In this document: positions 23,101 to 35,100 of the stretch, one piece after another
Layout: every line of letters starts with the position of its first letter
Numbering within the stretch: position 1 is the first letter of the stretch
DNA from: Trichuris trichiura
Taxonomy: Eukaryota; Nematoda; Enoplea; Trichinellida; Trichuridae
Length of the DNA stretch: 64,000 nt
NCBI GenBank assembly: GCA_037903355.1
Contig: JBAJFE010000018.1
Location: forward strand, 124,001 to 188,000
Direction of reading: 5' to 3'
Made by a program: the position numbers and the translations under genes
The notes under the pieces: generated by a model
Database searches by the model: none
The model's input: the letters and a program-made list of their open reading frames with translations, nothing else
Told to the model about the DNA's origin: nothing

Positions 23101-26100
23101 CCATCCCGTTAAAACTCACGGCCACTAGATGATACGCAGGTTGAAAAGGACCGACAAATTTGCATAAGTTTAAGCACTACAGTCAAAACGCTTAGGATAA
23201 GAGCTCAGCAAAGGTGCGGGTAAGCATTATAGCTGGGCTGGGCGCGCTTCCGCCTGCGCACCTATATCTGATGGCAACATTTACGAGCGCCCAGCTTTGT
23301 AATCTAGTTTACAGAAATTTTTACCCGAAGGTACAGTAGGGTCATTAAAGGTGAAACGAGACAGATGCTAACAACTCTGCGCCTAAGCGATAAAGCGGCA
23401 AGTGAAGCTAAGGCGCGAAAGACCATAAGAGGTTCGGCTATAAGGCAAATTCGGTTGAAACAAAAAGCAAGCCGCGCTTCGCCGTTTTGCGTATCAAAGC
23501 AGCAACGTGCTGACAGCCATTAGGCCGGCTAAGAGCGCAGTTGAGACTTTCGCTTTTCAGCGACGAGCAGCTTGCCGTCGGGCGAAGCCTTTGCATGAAG
23601 CCTATTTCACTAGATGAATGACTTGCCGGCTTCGCTTAGTCGAGCGTAAAACGAAGGCCTTCAAGGTGGTCATTCAAGGTTGAACTTGCCAAAAAGGAGT
23701 GATCGCCTTCCGATCGGCTAAAGCGAACGACCCAGAGGCTAAACACTTCATAAAACAAATATCTAAAACATGAACAAAGTGATCGAACGGAAATAAGCCC
23801 TGCCTTAATTATACTATTGAACGAAAATTGCGTGGATATTCGAACTTTCAATCGTATTGTTCCACTAATTATTGCGGAAGTAACATGGAATCACTGATCA
23901 CTTGAATTCACAAATTGAAACGCTCTCACGATCGCGAACAATGCGCACCAGTGTCCGTTGTTCATTAAGTAGTACCAGCGGCTGAATCGTTTACGCCTTA
24001 GGGGCGACGGTTGCGACGATCAGGAAACTCGCAAACAAGTTTTAATTGTACAAACAAACTCCATTTCCGACTAGCTTTATGCAAATTTCACTTCGGACGA
24101 TTAGGGAATTGTTAAGAACGTCCAAAGAACTAAAATAAACGGACGCCCGACAATTGGTCGCAAATAAGGGACGTAAGCTGTTGCCTAAAGATGGAGAAAA
24201 AAGCCGGTCGACTTTTTCCAGACGTTTGTCGATTCGCCGCGGTTTAAGTCGCCGCTAAAGATTGCTCTGTTGTCAAAAAATTAACGCGGCTGTTCAACAA
24301 CGGCTATACAACCCGCCAGACGAAACTCGACAAAAAGATGGCGCCAACTGAGGCGCCCACTCTTTTGCCTACTAAGCAAGTGAGGAAAACCAAACGAATC
24401 CCGAATAGCGCATCGACATTAATGCTGCACCGAAACTGCTCTTCAAAAAAATGATAAGATTAAAAATAATGTTCCGCTAGTTTTTCACAACACTTTGCAA
24501 AGGTGGTAGTTTTAGTAAAGACTTGTTTTGGGTCTTCTAGTTCGGTTTTGACAGCCTCCATTTTAGCGCAGTGACGTGCCTAAGAATAGTCAAATATGCG
24601 CCTTTCTTACTTATTGACCGCCACCGCGACACTTCATGCTCACCACTCTTTTACAGAAGAGTTAGCCAAAGTGGAACTTCTTACGCGCAAGCAAAGCTTT
24701 CAAGACCGCGATCGCAAGTGTTGCTGATCGATAAGAAGAAACGACCTCTTATGGAGGTTTTACAGCCCTTTAAAGTGCGTCTTGCAAAGAACGACCCGAA
24801 GGAAAGTGGTCCAACCGATACGGAGTGGACTGAAAACGATTAAAAACTATGAGCAGCCGAAAAAAGACAACCATCTCGTGTCGACGCGGCAGAGCGAACA
24901 GCTACAACGAGGAGATATCGTTGGCTCTGAAGCTCAAAGAGAATAGCAGTTATAAAAAATGAGCAGAATATCTGGCCGACAGTCTGCGGCGGTAATAGAT
25001 AAAATAAACAAACAAAAAATCTTCTACGTTCAATATTGCGCGCCAAATTTTAAACTAAACATTTTCTACAAAAGGCCAGTCCATAAAAAAACTTTTAAAA
25101 AGGCGACCAATCCCGCCTGCAAAAACAAAAAACCAATGGTTATTTTGTAGAGAAAAGTCAATGAAAGCTATCATAAACAACCTAAAAAAACGAAAGAATG
25201 TTAGTTCTGGAATGGCGCACTTAAGCAGTGGAAAAAAGAGATAGGAAAAAGTATTCCGTCTTTATGCGCGCTTGAAATAATAGAATCTGTAGGCTTCAGG
25301 CCATTAAGACATTGACAAAAGAGTTCGCCGCCTTTTCAAGCACTCCCGGGCGTACAAATAAATCACTAAGGACTTTCCGTACTTGTCCGGACAACGGCAA
25401 AGCACCTTCGGCACTTAAGATTGAACGCTTAGGTGCAATATGTTACAAAACATGGGGCAGAGAAGCGAGTCGTCTAAATTCCTCTGCATAAAAGGCCGCA
25501 GCGTACAATGCTCTAAGCACAGTCCCAATAGTCGTCTGCGCATCCGACGGGACCCGGGATTACTTCTGGGCTTTCTCCAAAAAATGATGAAACCACGAAA
25601 GCGTGCACGCGTGCGAGAGACGCGTTACTTGTTCGGCATCTGGCAAGTTGTGCCAATTTGCTTATGCTAATTCCTTAGGAAATAACCCATATCCGCCAAG
25701 AGGAGCAGAGACGTTTTACCAGAGACAAAGTGCCTTTTAAAAGGGTGCAAGTGCGATTATGAAGAAACGGGTAGGAGGCACACTTTTCGCTGCTCAAGGA
25801 CCCAACAAAAGGAAGATGACGTGCGCTTAAGTGACGAAACGACTAGCTAAAGAAGCTGATCACAGGATGCGACCAAAGTGATTGGCCAATAGCGAGAAAG
25901 GCACAACGACAGGAGGGGAGAACGAAGAGAGAGTGGCAGCCGAGAGTTTGCACAGCTTTCTCTCGTCAATAGTCTGACAGCTCAACATTCCAAGCGCCAC
26001 AAGCCGAGCTGCTCACAGTCCGAATAGGCAGTTGGCCGTATTCCAAACTGGACGCCCTGAAACTGCTAACATCCTCCGCGCACCAAAGCATAAGGTGGAA

Positions 26101-29100
26101 ACAAGACAACAACAGTGAAACTGCCATGCACCCATCTGGAAAGACAAAGAAGGATAGGCGAGTGCATCAGTGACGTCCGTCTGATCGGAATGATTCGAAG
26201 TTTATGGGCCGCGTTGCAACTCCTCTTTGTCCTCTCATTCAAAAACCAAGGTAATTTGCATTTCTTCCTATCTTCTTATTGATCCCCTTTGTGTCATTTG
26301 GCCAAATTTGTTATTGCTAACCACGCAGAAACTACTACATTACCTTAATGGCGGAAAGCGCGTTACGTATTATCCAGACGCAGTTACGGCTAGTGGATGT
26401 GGGCCCCTATTCAAACAAAGGTATTTTAAAGCGTCATCGATAGCCTTTGACCTAATCATGCAAAGAGTCGTAAACTCATTTTGCTCCTTCGTAACAGGTA
26501 GCAGCAGCGTCATCACAACTTGACAGTTACCGCCATGAAAAGTTGAGCTGTATAAATAAACCACAAGGGAGGGCGAAATGCGGTATGAGAAATCAGCAGA
26601 GCCAATATGGCGCATACACGTCGTTCATTTTGCTCACTTGAATAGAACGGAGACAAAGGGTAGGCCTCTGACAAAGAAAAACAGCCATTCTAATAATTTC
26701 ATTCTCAGACTGCCAACTACTCGTAGGTGCAACTCCCTAAGGACTTGAAGAACAATAAGCGTCTTTTACTAGGCACAATGTATGTTTTAGAGGTATGTCA
26801 ACAGAAAATTTGCATAATCCCGCAGACCACCTTAAGTTACCCACAGAAAAGTAGGCGTATACAGAAAGTAACTTGGGGCACCCGTCTGCCCAGTACGCAT
26901 AGTTGCCAAGTACACAGCTGAAGTTCCGTTATGCCGAAAAAGTGGATATTTAAAGTGCGTTTTGTTCCTTTAAGCAAAATGTTTAGCGTTTGCCGCCGCC
27001 CAAGGATTTCTCGTTCCCAAAGGAAGTTGTCACATTACTGAGAAGCATTGCTGGAGCTTTAGTGGAAGCTAAGATGGCGCGGCATGGAGGAGAAGTTTTC
27101 CGAAAAGCTCTCTGTTCGATTCCAGCTTGAAAGCTTGCCGCATCCTTAGAGTTCGGCACGGAGAGCAAGAAAGCTTGCCAAAAGGAGGAGAGCGTTTCAT
27201 GGAGGCTGGGCAAATGCGAACCGCTAACGAATGAAACCTTAAAGTGGTGACACTTCATCACGCGCTATTGATCAACGATTTAACAACAAGCTGATCGATC
27301 ACGTACACAAACTTAGAAAACTAATTTCTCTGGGGATTGACATGGCTCTTTGTAATTAATTCAATTGCCGTCATAGGTCAGAGCTTGAGCCGCAAAATGC
27401 CGCCAATGGGCCTTTTTAACATAAAGAGCCGGCATGGAAACCAGGCGCCATTGCTGACGCCAACATTTGACATGCTTAATGAAGGGGGAGGGAGATAAGC
27501 AGCCGTCAGCACGTCAAGGTGCCTAATGCCAACTGTCGAGGCAACGTGTCAATGCTCGATGGCCCATACAAATTTTAACCAACAGCCCGCCGCCGACCTT
27601 CAAAAAGCTGTTGCCAACGGAAGGAGAAATATTCGACAAAAAGTTCACACCTCAGCGCGTCAATTGCTTCTCCTTTTGCCGACGCCTGCGCCGCTGCCGT
27701 CGAGCGTATCCCGCCTTTCCTGTTTGAGTACCAAATTGGACAAAGCACGATGACAAAGATCGTTCAATAGTGGCGACTCAAAACGCACTGGTCGAAGCGC
27801 ATGCTCAATACCAAAACTGACTTACAGCTCTAATTAATAATGCATCGACACTTCGAATGTGACGGAACACGTCAATAGTAGGCGATGGTAATTAGCAGAG
27901 CCGAAGAAAGGCATTAGCAAAAATCAAATGACTACAAGGGCAACAATGCAAGGAGCCCCATCTACGTGAGGGATTATTTTTATTCAGCCCCTACTTTTAC
28001 GCTACAAACCAATAAAAGCATAAATTGAAAAGATAGAGCTACAAACCCGCCAGGATTATTCTATAATTAGCTACTAATGTATAATAATAAGTAGGGTTAT
28101 AATTTTTCCTGAAATAAGTGGTAGCACCGAGTTGAGGCATGTAAATTGCGCCCGTCGTATATATTCATCAGGCTGCCATGATCATACCACGACCAGCTGT
28201 TGGGAAGGCTAGACGAAGCCAAGCTCCAAGCGCGATGCTATGGTTGAGAAACGCCGGCGCCAAGCGTTCCGCAGATCAAAAGTTGAAACAGTTCCTTAAA
28301 TTCTACGATTCGTCTCGTCAGCTGTTGCCGCCTTGCAGACATCCTTCAAACGACGCGCCAGCTAGTAAAACTTTCGCTGATCGCGTTGACACTAAGCCGC
28401 AAAGCGTATCCGTATTGTTTACAAATATTGCGCAAGCGAAAGGACGCCTCCTTTAGGGCATGTAACGACGAAGAACGTTGAACAAAGTTACTTTCCTTCC
28501 CTTTCTCAATCGTTATGATTACGTTTTTCAGCAAACGCGGTTCGCTGTTTCCAGTGTGACAACCAATACGGTACCTGCAATTCAGGTGAATGCACCGGCC
28601 TGGCCTGCATCATGATAGAAGCAATCACAAACCGTAAGTACATCATATCCTGATAGTAAGCACGGCCAGCTGCACTTTAGCAGACTGCTATAACCATGAA
28701 TAGCTAATACATTCCGTTGAAAATTCTTGCTTATATTAATGCAGCCGAACATCTACATGTATTGCTATATAGTAAGATTCACGTGGCGTACACAATTATC
28801 GAGCACATTAGCTAAGCGGCAAGCTGAACAAGGCAGCACCGCAAGTATACCACGGCCAGAGCGAAGTATACCCTACTAAAAATGCTCCAATAGATAAGGA
28901 ACCCATATAAGGTCGCAATACTAACAGTCAAACTTGTTACAAACGGCTGACCTAGTCGTAATGCCCTTAGAAGGGAGGCAAAAACTGGATAACCAAAAGC
29001 GTTGCTAACTGCTCGCGTCTACGGACGTTTACTTAGTCACTCTTTTACGGTACGAACTCCTACTCGAACAACAAGCGAAAGAGTGCTCACAGAAAATTCT

Positions 29101-32100
29101 TTAGGCTCATATATAAACAAGCCTTACGCTCTAGCGTGTAAGTATAGCGCCTGGTTATCAAGAGATTCAAAGGGATAAAGCCTATGATAACATCATTCAT
29201 AGGTTCGACCGAGCTATGCAATACCGTTTGCGGGAGAAAGTCTGCTGTGTTCAAAAAGATAGCTATACTTTGTTCTACACTATTAACAGTTATTCACATA
29301 GTTATTCTCCCTTTTCTTCGCTGGGCGCACGAGTGTTGCTTTCGCTTGAGACGTTGAAGTTAGAAAAAAAGCTGTTGAGGGGGCTTGTTGCAGTACAAAG
29401 GCAAGCTTACGCACATTGACAGCCGTATTAAAAACTCCAATGTTACGTGAGCGCTGAATTGTAGAGAAAAAGTCGGTGCAAAAAGGGTGCCTCCACTTCT
29501 TGGATAGGTCGCGCTGTCTAAAAGCCGACCTGATGGGAGTGGAAACAACAAAATGCACATGCAGCAGCGACTTTTGCAACGACGACGAGCAGTTGGTCAA
29601 GAATGACCTCGTGCAGAGAACTCTGAACACTGCAAGCAGTAGTACCAGTCCGGAAAGAAGCAAACGTACCAACTTTGGAGCAGGCGTCGGTCTTCGACTT
29701 ACAAGAAACAATCTACTTATGCTTATTTTCATGTGTCTTTTTATTACAGGCTCATTTAGTCTACTTCTATTTAATACTTTATGTTTACAAATCACTGCAC
29801 TCGCTTTAATTGCTCTCACCCTATGACGTGAGCGCGCACGGATGGACCTATCCGAAGTATCATCTGCCTGCTGTACGTTAATATTGCAGCCTTAAATGGT
29901 ACGACATTGACTTTAAGCTCAGCAGTCTGAATTAATTAAAAGCTTTACCGTTGCTCTAACTTAAATCCTACTTATTAGAAACTTACAGTCCTATGCTTCT
30001 ACGCACGAATGAAATTGACCTGGCAAGCTGTAATCAGCAGCTGATCTTAAACCATCGAGTAAACACATTTTACTCCCACATGCGGCCACTCCAACAACCT
30101 AACCTCCGTAATGCACCGACGATAGATCACAGACAATAATACAACAAAAATAAGTAACAGCGCGACTTTCAACTATCTATTGACAACCGTTTACAGAAAG
30201 CCTAGTTAGCATGGGAATATCAGGCCTTCCCAAAATCCACAAACCAGGGGTCCCTCTAAGACCAGTTGTCTCCAGCATTAATAGTGTCACCTCAAGACTG
30301 TTCATATCTAAAAACTATAATCCAACCCCTAACCGGTAAACGCGAGTCCAATGTTAAAAATTGTAAAGAATTTTCTTCCACACTAAAAGACATAAAAATA
30401 CAGCCCGGTGACATCATGGTCAGTTACGATGTAAAAGACCTTTTCACAAGCGTTCCCATAAAATATACCATCAACTTGCTTCAAACTCTGTTAGATGCGG
30501 ACGACACCATCTTGCAGAGGACGAAATTAAACCCCATCCACATAGTTAAATTAGTGTCGTTCTGCATGCGCGAGGGCAACTACTTCAGATTCCAGGATAG
30601 TTTCTCCTCACAAAAGGACGGTGCGCCTATGGGCAGTCCACTCCCTTCCATACTTGCGGAGATCTTCATGGAACATCTCGAAGAAAAAGGCTTCAGCACT
30701 CTGCAGGACTGTGCCCCTCCTATCCTTTTCAAAAGATATGTGGACGACATCTTTGCCATCATAAAATCAGGCAGTGAAGAAACTCTCTTGGAACACCTGA
30801 ATAGTCTCTTCCCCAACCAGATAATGCTAACCATTGAGAAGGAAAATAATTGTAAACTCCCTTTTCTAAATGTCTTAGTTATTAAACAAGGGAATAAGTT
30901 AAAAACAAGAGCTTATAGGAAACCCACCCACTCGGACCAGCATTTAAACTTTTCTTCTCAACACCCTATTTCAGTTAAAAGAGGTATAGTTAAAGGGATG
31001 GTTGACAGGGCCCTAACGGTTTGTGACCCCGAATATTTAAATACAGAATTAAGACACATTTATAACACATTATGCAGTAACGGATACCCCAGTAAATTCA
31101 TCGATTCCATTACTAAACAGTGCCAACAAAATAAACCTTCATCACCGTCCCCGCCTGATAACCAACAACGCCCAGTGCTGCTCCTTCCCTGCTACAGTGG
31201 TTTAAGTGAAAGGATCAGGAGACTGGGGCGCTCCTTAAATTTCAACGTAAGATTTAAAAGTTCATGTAATCTTCGTTCGATTGTGAGAAATGACAAGATC
31301 AAGGTTCCTTTTGACAGCAGACTCGGTGTCATTTACCAAATAAAATGTTGTTGCTACGCCGCCTACATAGGAGAAACGGGCAACACTTTACTTAAGAGAT
31401 TCGGGCAACACATGAAGAATGTGTTGACATACAAGAACGCCGAACGAAGACTCAATGGGGTACAGGCCACCGGCCGAAGGCGTCCACCGACAACGGACCC
31501 TCGAAAAGCCATGGAGAACGCGATAAGTGCCTCAGTGATGGTTGAGCACCCATCTCAGTGCACACTCGACCAGCACCCGAAGATCATATGCCACGAAAAC
31601 TTATTACATCTTAGGCGTATTAAGGAGGCTCTGTACATCCGGAGTAACTCCACTATCAATCGTGACAATGGCGTGGAGGTTAGTGAAGTATGGGCTGCGC
31701 CGATTAATAAAAAATTCCAATGCTGCGCCCTACCCAACTAATCAAACACCCATTGTACTCATGCGCTATATAAACCCCTTACCGAATAAACACCTTCTCC
31801 CCAACACTGCTGACGACGGAACACGAGCAGTTCCGAAACGTACGGTATACAAATTGTTCTGTACTTTCTCTTACAATTTGCTCATCCATCCGTTGGTAGG
31901 GCATTTTGAAGTTTACTTACAGATACATCCAACAGGCCAAACAAGTGAATCTGAAGATCTACTATGAAAAAGGGAATATCAACCAATAAATAAAAGGGTT
32001 TTGAAAACATGATGCTTTTGTACGGGAGCGTGTGTTTTCATATTGAAAATATCTTTATTACGGATTCTCTCCCGTTGAGAAGTAAAATAAAAAGATTTTT

Positions 32101-35100
32101 TCTTCCTTCCGAAGCTTTCGGGTCTGCCGCGACCGCGAAAAGATGACAACTATATTAAACACAGAGAATTACACACCTCTACCCGCCGACCCTACAGAAG
32201 CCTCTCGGAAAAATCTCCGTTCTCTTCTCGTTACGTTTGCCGCAGAGACCAAAGAATCAGAAATATCCAAATTAGCAACACATCTTAAATTCGCGTCGAA
32301 TTATAGACCCCCTGAGCTATACGGGCTTCCCAAAGTACACAAACCGAATGTCCCACTAAGACCAATAGTATCTACAATCAACAGCACTACAAGCGAGCTC
32401 AGTCGATACTTAAAAAAGATCATCAAACCCTTAACCGGCAAAGAACCCTCTTTCGTCAAAAATAGCAAATCTTTCGTCAATGAAATACGAAACCATCACT
32501 TAAAACCCGATGAGATTCTAGTCAGTTACGATGTAAAAGATTTATTCCCGAGCATTCCAGTGCCAGACACATTGGAGATGTTGTACAGCCTCCTCAATGC
32601 AGATACAAGTCTACCCAGCAGAACAAAGTTAAATCCCTTTCACATTATCAAGCTGGTTTCTTTTTGCATGCAAGATGGCAATTACTTTACCTTTGACAAC
32701 AAATACTACAAACAATCCAGCGGAGTCCCAATGGGCAGTTCTTTATCCCCAGTCTTAGCAGAAGTTTTTATGGGAAACCTTGAGAGAAGAATTTTCGAAA
32801 ACGTAGACAGACAAATCGCCCCACTCCTCTTCAAAAGATATGTGGACGATATCTTTGTAATTATCAAGGCCGGAAAAGAAGAACAATTTCTACAATTCCT
32901 CAACAACATGCGCCCAAACCAGATAGTCTTCACCATGGAAAAAGAAGAAAACAAAAGTCTTCCCTTTCTAGATGTGCTTATTATTCGCACAAATGAAGGG
33001 CTTAAAACCAGAGTCTATAGGAAACCCACGCAGACTGAACAATATCTCAACTTCTCATCACATCATCCACGATCAGTAATGCGTGGAATCCTCTCCGGAA
33101 TGGTCGATAGGGCAGTCAATATATGTGACCCTGAATATCTACAGCCGGAACTTAACTATATTAGAAAAGTCTTCTACAAAAATCATCCTAAATCCTTCAT
33201 TGACCGAGTATTCAAATACAGGCTACACAAAGGTAAAGCTCCTGATCCTAATACCTCACTATATCCACGTTTAGTTGTTCCATATGTGGCGGGACTAGGC
33301 GAAAAGTTTATTCAGCTAAGTAAAAGATTGGGTTTCAGAGTCTTTTTCAAAAATTCTCCCAATCTGAGATCAATTCTCCGGACGGACAAAAGGAAAATTC
33401 CCATAAACGAAAGAACGGGTCTCATCTACGCGATCGAATGATCTTGTTCAGCAGTTTACGTCGGCGAAACAGGGAATACTTTAGAACACCGATTCCAAGA
33501 ACACATAAGGAAACTAAACAGTTACAACAATGCAAAAAGTAGCCTACACAATATGCACTCCCCAATACCTCGCCGCGGAAGACCAATGTTGGATCCAACA
33601 AAAACCATGGAAAAGGCAATTCAAGCTTCCGCGGTGGTAGAACATGCGGTGAATTGCAAACAGCCCCTCCATCCAAGAGCCCTTTGCTATGAAAGTAACC
33701 TACACCTAAGAAAACTAAAAGAGGCTCTCTATATTAGAAACAACGTGACTTTCAATCGAGACCAAGGGGCAGACATTAGTGATTTATGGACAAATATCAT
33801 TACACTCCACAATTGTTGTTCCCTTAATAGTTGACACACAAGCTAAAATCAATGGGAACTGAAACACTGAAGAAAAATCAAATCACATTTTTGGAACAAA
33901 GGGATAAAAATTGAAAACGAAACTACAAGGTCGGCCCATGCATTAACAAATTTCTACAAGAATACTGGCAGCTGACAGACACAGATGAAGAACTTTAAAA
34001 CTCTCGTTTTAAACGTTGATAAGTGACGGAAGACAAATGTCGTCTCAGTAACCACCACAAACTTCATTGGACCGCTGAAGACGGGTCGCGGCAGACCCGA
34101 AAGCTTCGGAAGGAAGAAAAAGTCTTTTTATTTTACTTTTCAACGGGAGAGAATCCGTAATAAAGATACTTTCAATATGAAGGGTTTTGAAAAAGCCAAA
34201 TGTATGTTTTATAAAAGCCTAAGGACCAGACAAAGCTAAACAGGCACAGTTGACTCTAAGATGTATTTATGCGTAAGATAGTGCATACTTATCACGACTA
34301 GCTAACCCCCTGATAAACTGCAAAAGAATAGTAGTCACCAAAACTACAATACCTCAGTTCTAAAAAAACCATAACCCGTGAAAGAGGGCATTTCATATGA
34401 AGCCAACATTCTTGAGCAAATTCAATTCCGACGCTTCAACAGCGTGCGCAGAACGGAAATCTACTCAGTCTATAGCATAAATAACAATTTGATGAAAACG
34501 TACTAATGCGTAACCTTATTGGTTCTACGGTGCGCGACAACAAAAATGGACCGGTTTGAAATATAAGGCAAAAAAAGAGCTAAGTCGAAATAAATGCGTC
34601 CACGTTGAAGGCATTTTTTGAAAAAAAAACAATTAGACAGTTCACTGAACTTGATTTTTGAAAACGTGAAAGCAGGAACGCAACTATTTCTGTTCCGTCG
34701 CCATTCAGCGCAAGCTAAGATACATACGCGCATAGTATGAAAACAAAGATCGGAAAAAAGCTACGCTGTACTCCCCTCTGAGCATCGACATGCACGGATA
34801 CGTTCAAACAAATTTGCATTTGAAATACGCGTCAATTAGAGAAAAACAAGTTTGAATGCTGCCTACAAAAAAGCAGGGAAGCGTGAAGGAATGTACAATG
34901 TGAGCTATTGCATGCAATGAAACTCGATTAACCTGAAAATCATGGAAGTACTGTAGCTGAATTCATTGCAAATAAAAATACACGGCATTAACAATGCAAA
35001 GCAGCCACTGCTGTAAAAGCTACGCCTCATTTAAAGCACAAAATGTTGCCTTCACTGAATGTCTGTGCTTAGAACTCCTTTTTTCATTCAAGTAAGAAAA

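Larger units (their letters stand above)
32008..34180 (+). mobile_element. Penelope-like retroelement copy 2 with inverted terminal repeats
   Basis: The element is bounded by the direct repeat AGGGTTTTGAAAA (31995-32007 and 34181-34193), a likely target-site duplication. Inside it are inverted repeats of about 100 bases: 32038-32137 on the left and the reverse complement of 34081-34180 on the right, differing at only a few positions. The left end has about 30 extra bases (32008-32037). Asymmetric terminal repeats (pseudo-LTRs) and a short extension at one end are known for Penelope elements. The reading frame begins only a few bases after the left repeat and lacks the family's full N-terminal region, as in 5'-truncated insertions. 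Confidence 0.88.

Noticed and set aside
28178..28456. 92-codon plus-strand frame just before Ly6 exon 2
   Set aside because: It lies within the Ly6 intron, lacks a signal peptide and cysteines, and the upstream exon at 26190 supplies a proper signal sequence in the right phase.
33439..33441. Selenocysteine decoding of the TGA in Penelope copy 2
   Set aside because: A cysteine-to-TGA position is suggestive, but the element is non-autonomous-looking and truncated, and no selenocysteine insertion hairpin was apparent; a point mutation is simpler.
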